From NCBI GenBank assembly GCA_031181145.1, contig JAPSLB010000044.1, positions 1 to 39,285 on the forward strand: 39,285 nucleotides of DNA, written 5' to 3'. The stretch comes from Microvirga sp. Its GTDB lineage: Bacteria > Pseudomonadota > Alphaproteobacteria > Rhizobiales > Beijerinckiaceae. Position 1 is the first letter of the stretch. Every line of letters starts with the position of its first letter. The notes beneath the pieces are model-generated. The model made no database searches, was not told the origin of the DNA, and was given only the letters and a program-made list of their open reading frames with translations. The position numbers and the translations under genes were made by a program. Positions 39,110-39,285 of this stretch are shown piece by piece.

Positions 39110-39285
39110 TCAAGCGGCGCCTTTGGACCTGCGCTTCATGAACTCCAGGATCTCGCCTACGATTCCTTTTCGGAACAGGAGGACGCAGATGACGAAGATG
39201 ATTCCGATCAGGACGGTGACGGGGAACTGGGACGAGGCGAGATAGTTCTGCAGGGCGATGACCAGTCCCGCTCCGACGATCGGTC
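39110..39285 (-). CDS. LivM-type branched-chain amino acid ABC transporter permease, C-terminal part
   Basis: The window holds only the last 57 codons, since the gene runs off the right edge. The translation reads PIVGAGLVIALQNYLASSQF, a hydrophobic helix (VTVLIGIIFVICVLLF), then RKGIVGEILEFMKRRSKGAA and stop. The GP-x-x-GA-xx-ENYL pattern and the final FxxRKGIVG helix are those of LivM-type permeases for branched-chain amino acids or related substrates. It lies 34 bp upstream of the GMC gene on the same strand, so they may be cotranscribed; the oxidoreductase substrate may be what the transporter imports. Confidence 0.7.
   Translation of the reverse strand, partial: PIVGAGLVIALQNYLASSQFPVTVLIGIIFVICVLLFRKGIVGEILEFMKRRSKGAA

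Noticed and set aside
1..39285. CRISPR arrays, insertion sequences, rRNA
   Set aside because: No regularly spaced repeats, transposase signatures or rRNA sequence seen.

Overview
The window looks like chromosome of an alphaproteobacterium of the order Rhizobiales (Hyphomicrobiales), of the Methylobacteriaceae/Microvirga type. This is an inference from gene content: a ChpT-CtrA-SciP cell-cycle module, a Rhodobacter/rhizobial PmtA, EipA (DUF1134), DUF1217, DUF6894, a SWIB-domain protein, high GC with GC-rich third codon positions, and GANTC (CcrM) sites in the ctrA promoter. No transposase, integrase, CRISPR array or rRNA is visible.

Layout. (1) 1-5700: flagellin, a secreted unknown, a DUF1217 flagellar protein, a membrane protein and a chemotaxis receptor. 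(2) 5700-16200: a stress island with a GlsB-type membrane protein, DUF2892 and DUF892 proteins, a luxR-luxI quorum-sensing pair, an XRE regulator, a four-gene membrane operon resembling E. coli yqjD-yqjE, two stand-alone receiver proteins, the UV endonuclease UvsE, a SWIB protein, a possible transglutaminase-fold protein, a D-amino-acid aminotransferase and a proline-rich secreted protein. Six GGAAC-N16/17-(C/G)GTT elements, the consensus of the alphaproteobacterial general-stress sigma factor EcfG, sit in front of genes here, two of them divergent. (3) 16200-24450: envelope and cell-cycle region with a coiled-coil membrane protein, eipA, cysQ, chpT, ctrA, fliJ, a GNAT enzyme, a YbhN-type membrane protein, a FlbD-like DNA-binding protein and sciP, with CtrA-type boxes before the last two. 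(4) 24680-29320: mnmA, pmtA, a small unknown, tRNA-Met(CAT), a rhodanese, a secreted basic protein and a TerC protein. (5) 29400-37430: exopolysaccharide region. Intact algD- and algA/manC-type genes, which together lead to GDP-mannuronate, lie among broken minus-strand remnants (an RTX-like tail, a beta-helix protein and one unrecognised). Two paralogous LuxR-type regulators follow, one with a degenerate receiver and one preceded by a perfect CtrA box. (6) 37436-end: a GMC oxidoreductase and the end of a LivM-type ABC permease.

How it works together. Flagellar and cell-cycle genes are linked through ChpT (phosphotransfer to CtrA), SciP (CtrA inhibitor), FliJ and the FlbD-like protein. The stress island appears to be a local concentration of the EcfG regulon dominated by small membrane and envelope proteins. 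The EPS region joins sugar-nucleotide synthesis to response regulators, one possibly under CtrA control.

Most notable: the cluster of EcfG-type promoters; the yqjDE-like operon; a 13-bp perfect inverted repeat (15803-15843) that could hide a start codon in read-through RNA but not in RNA from its own EcfG promoter; and eroded polysaccharide-modifying genes around algD/algA.
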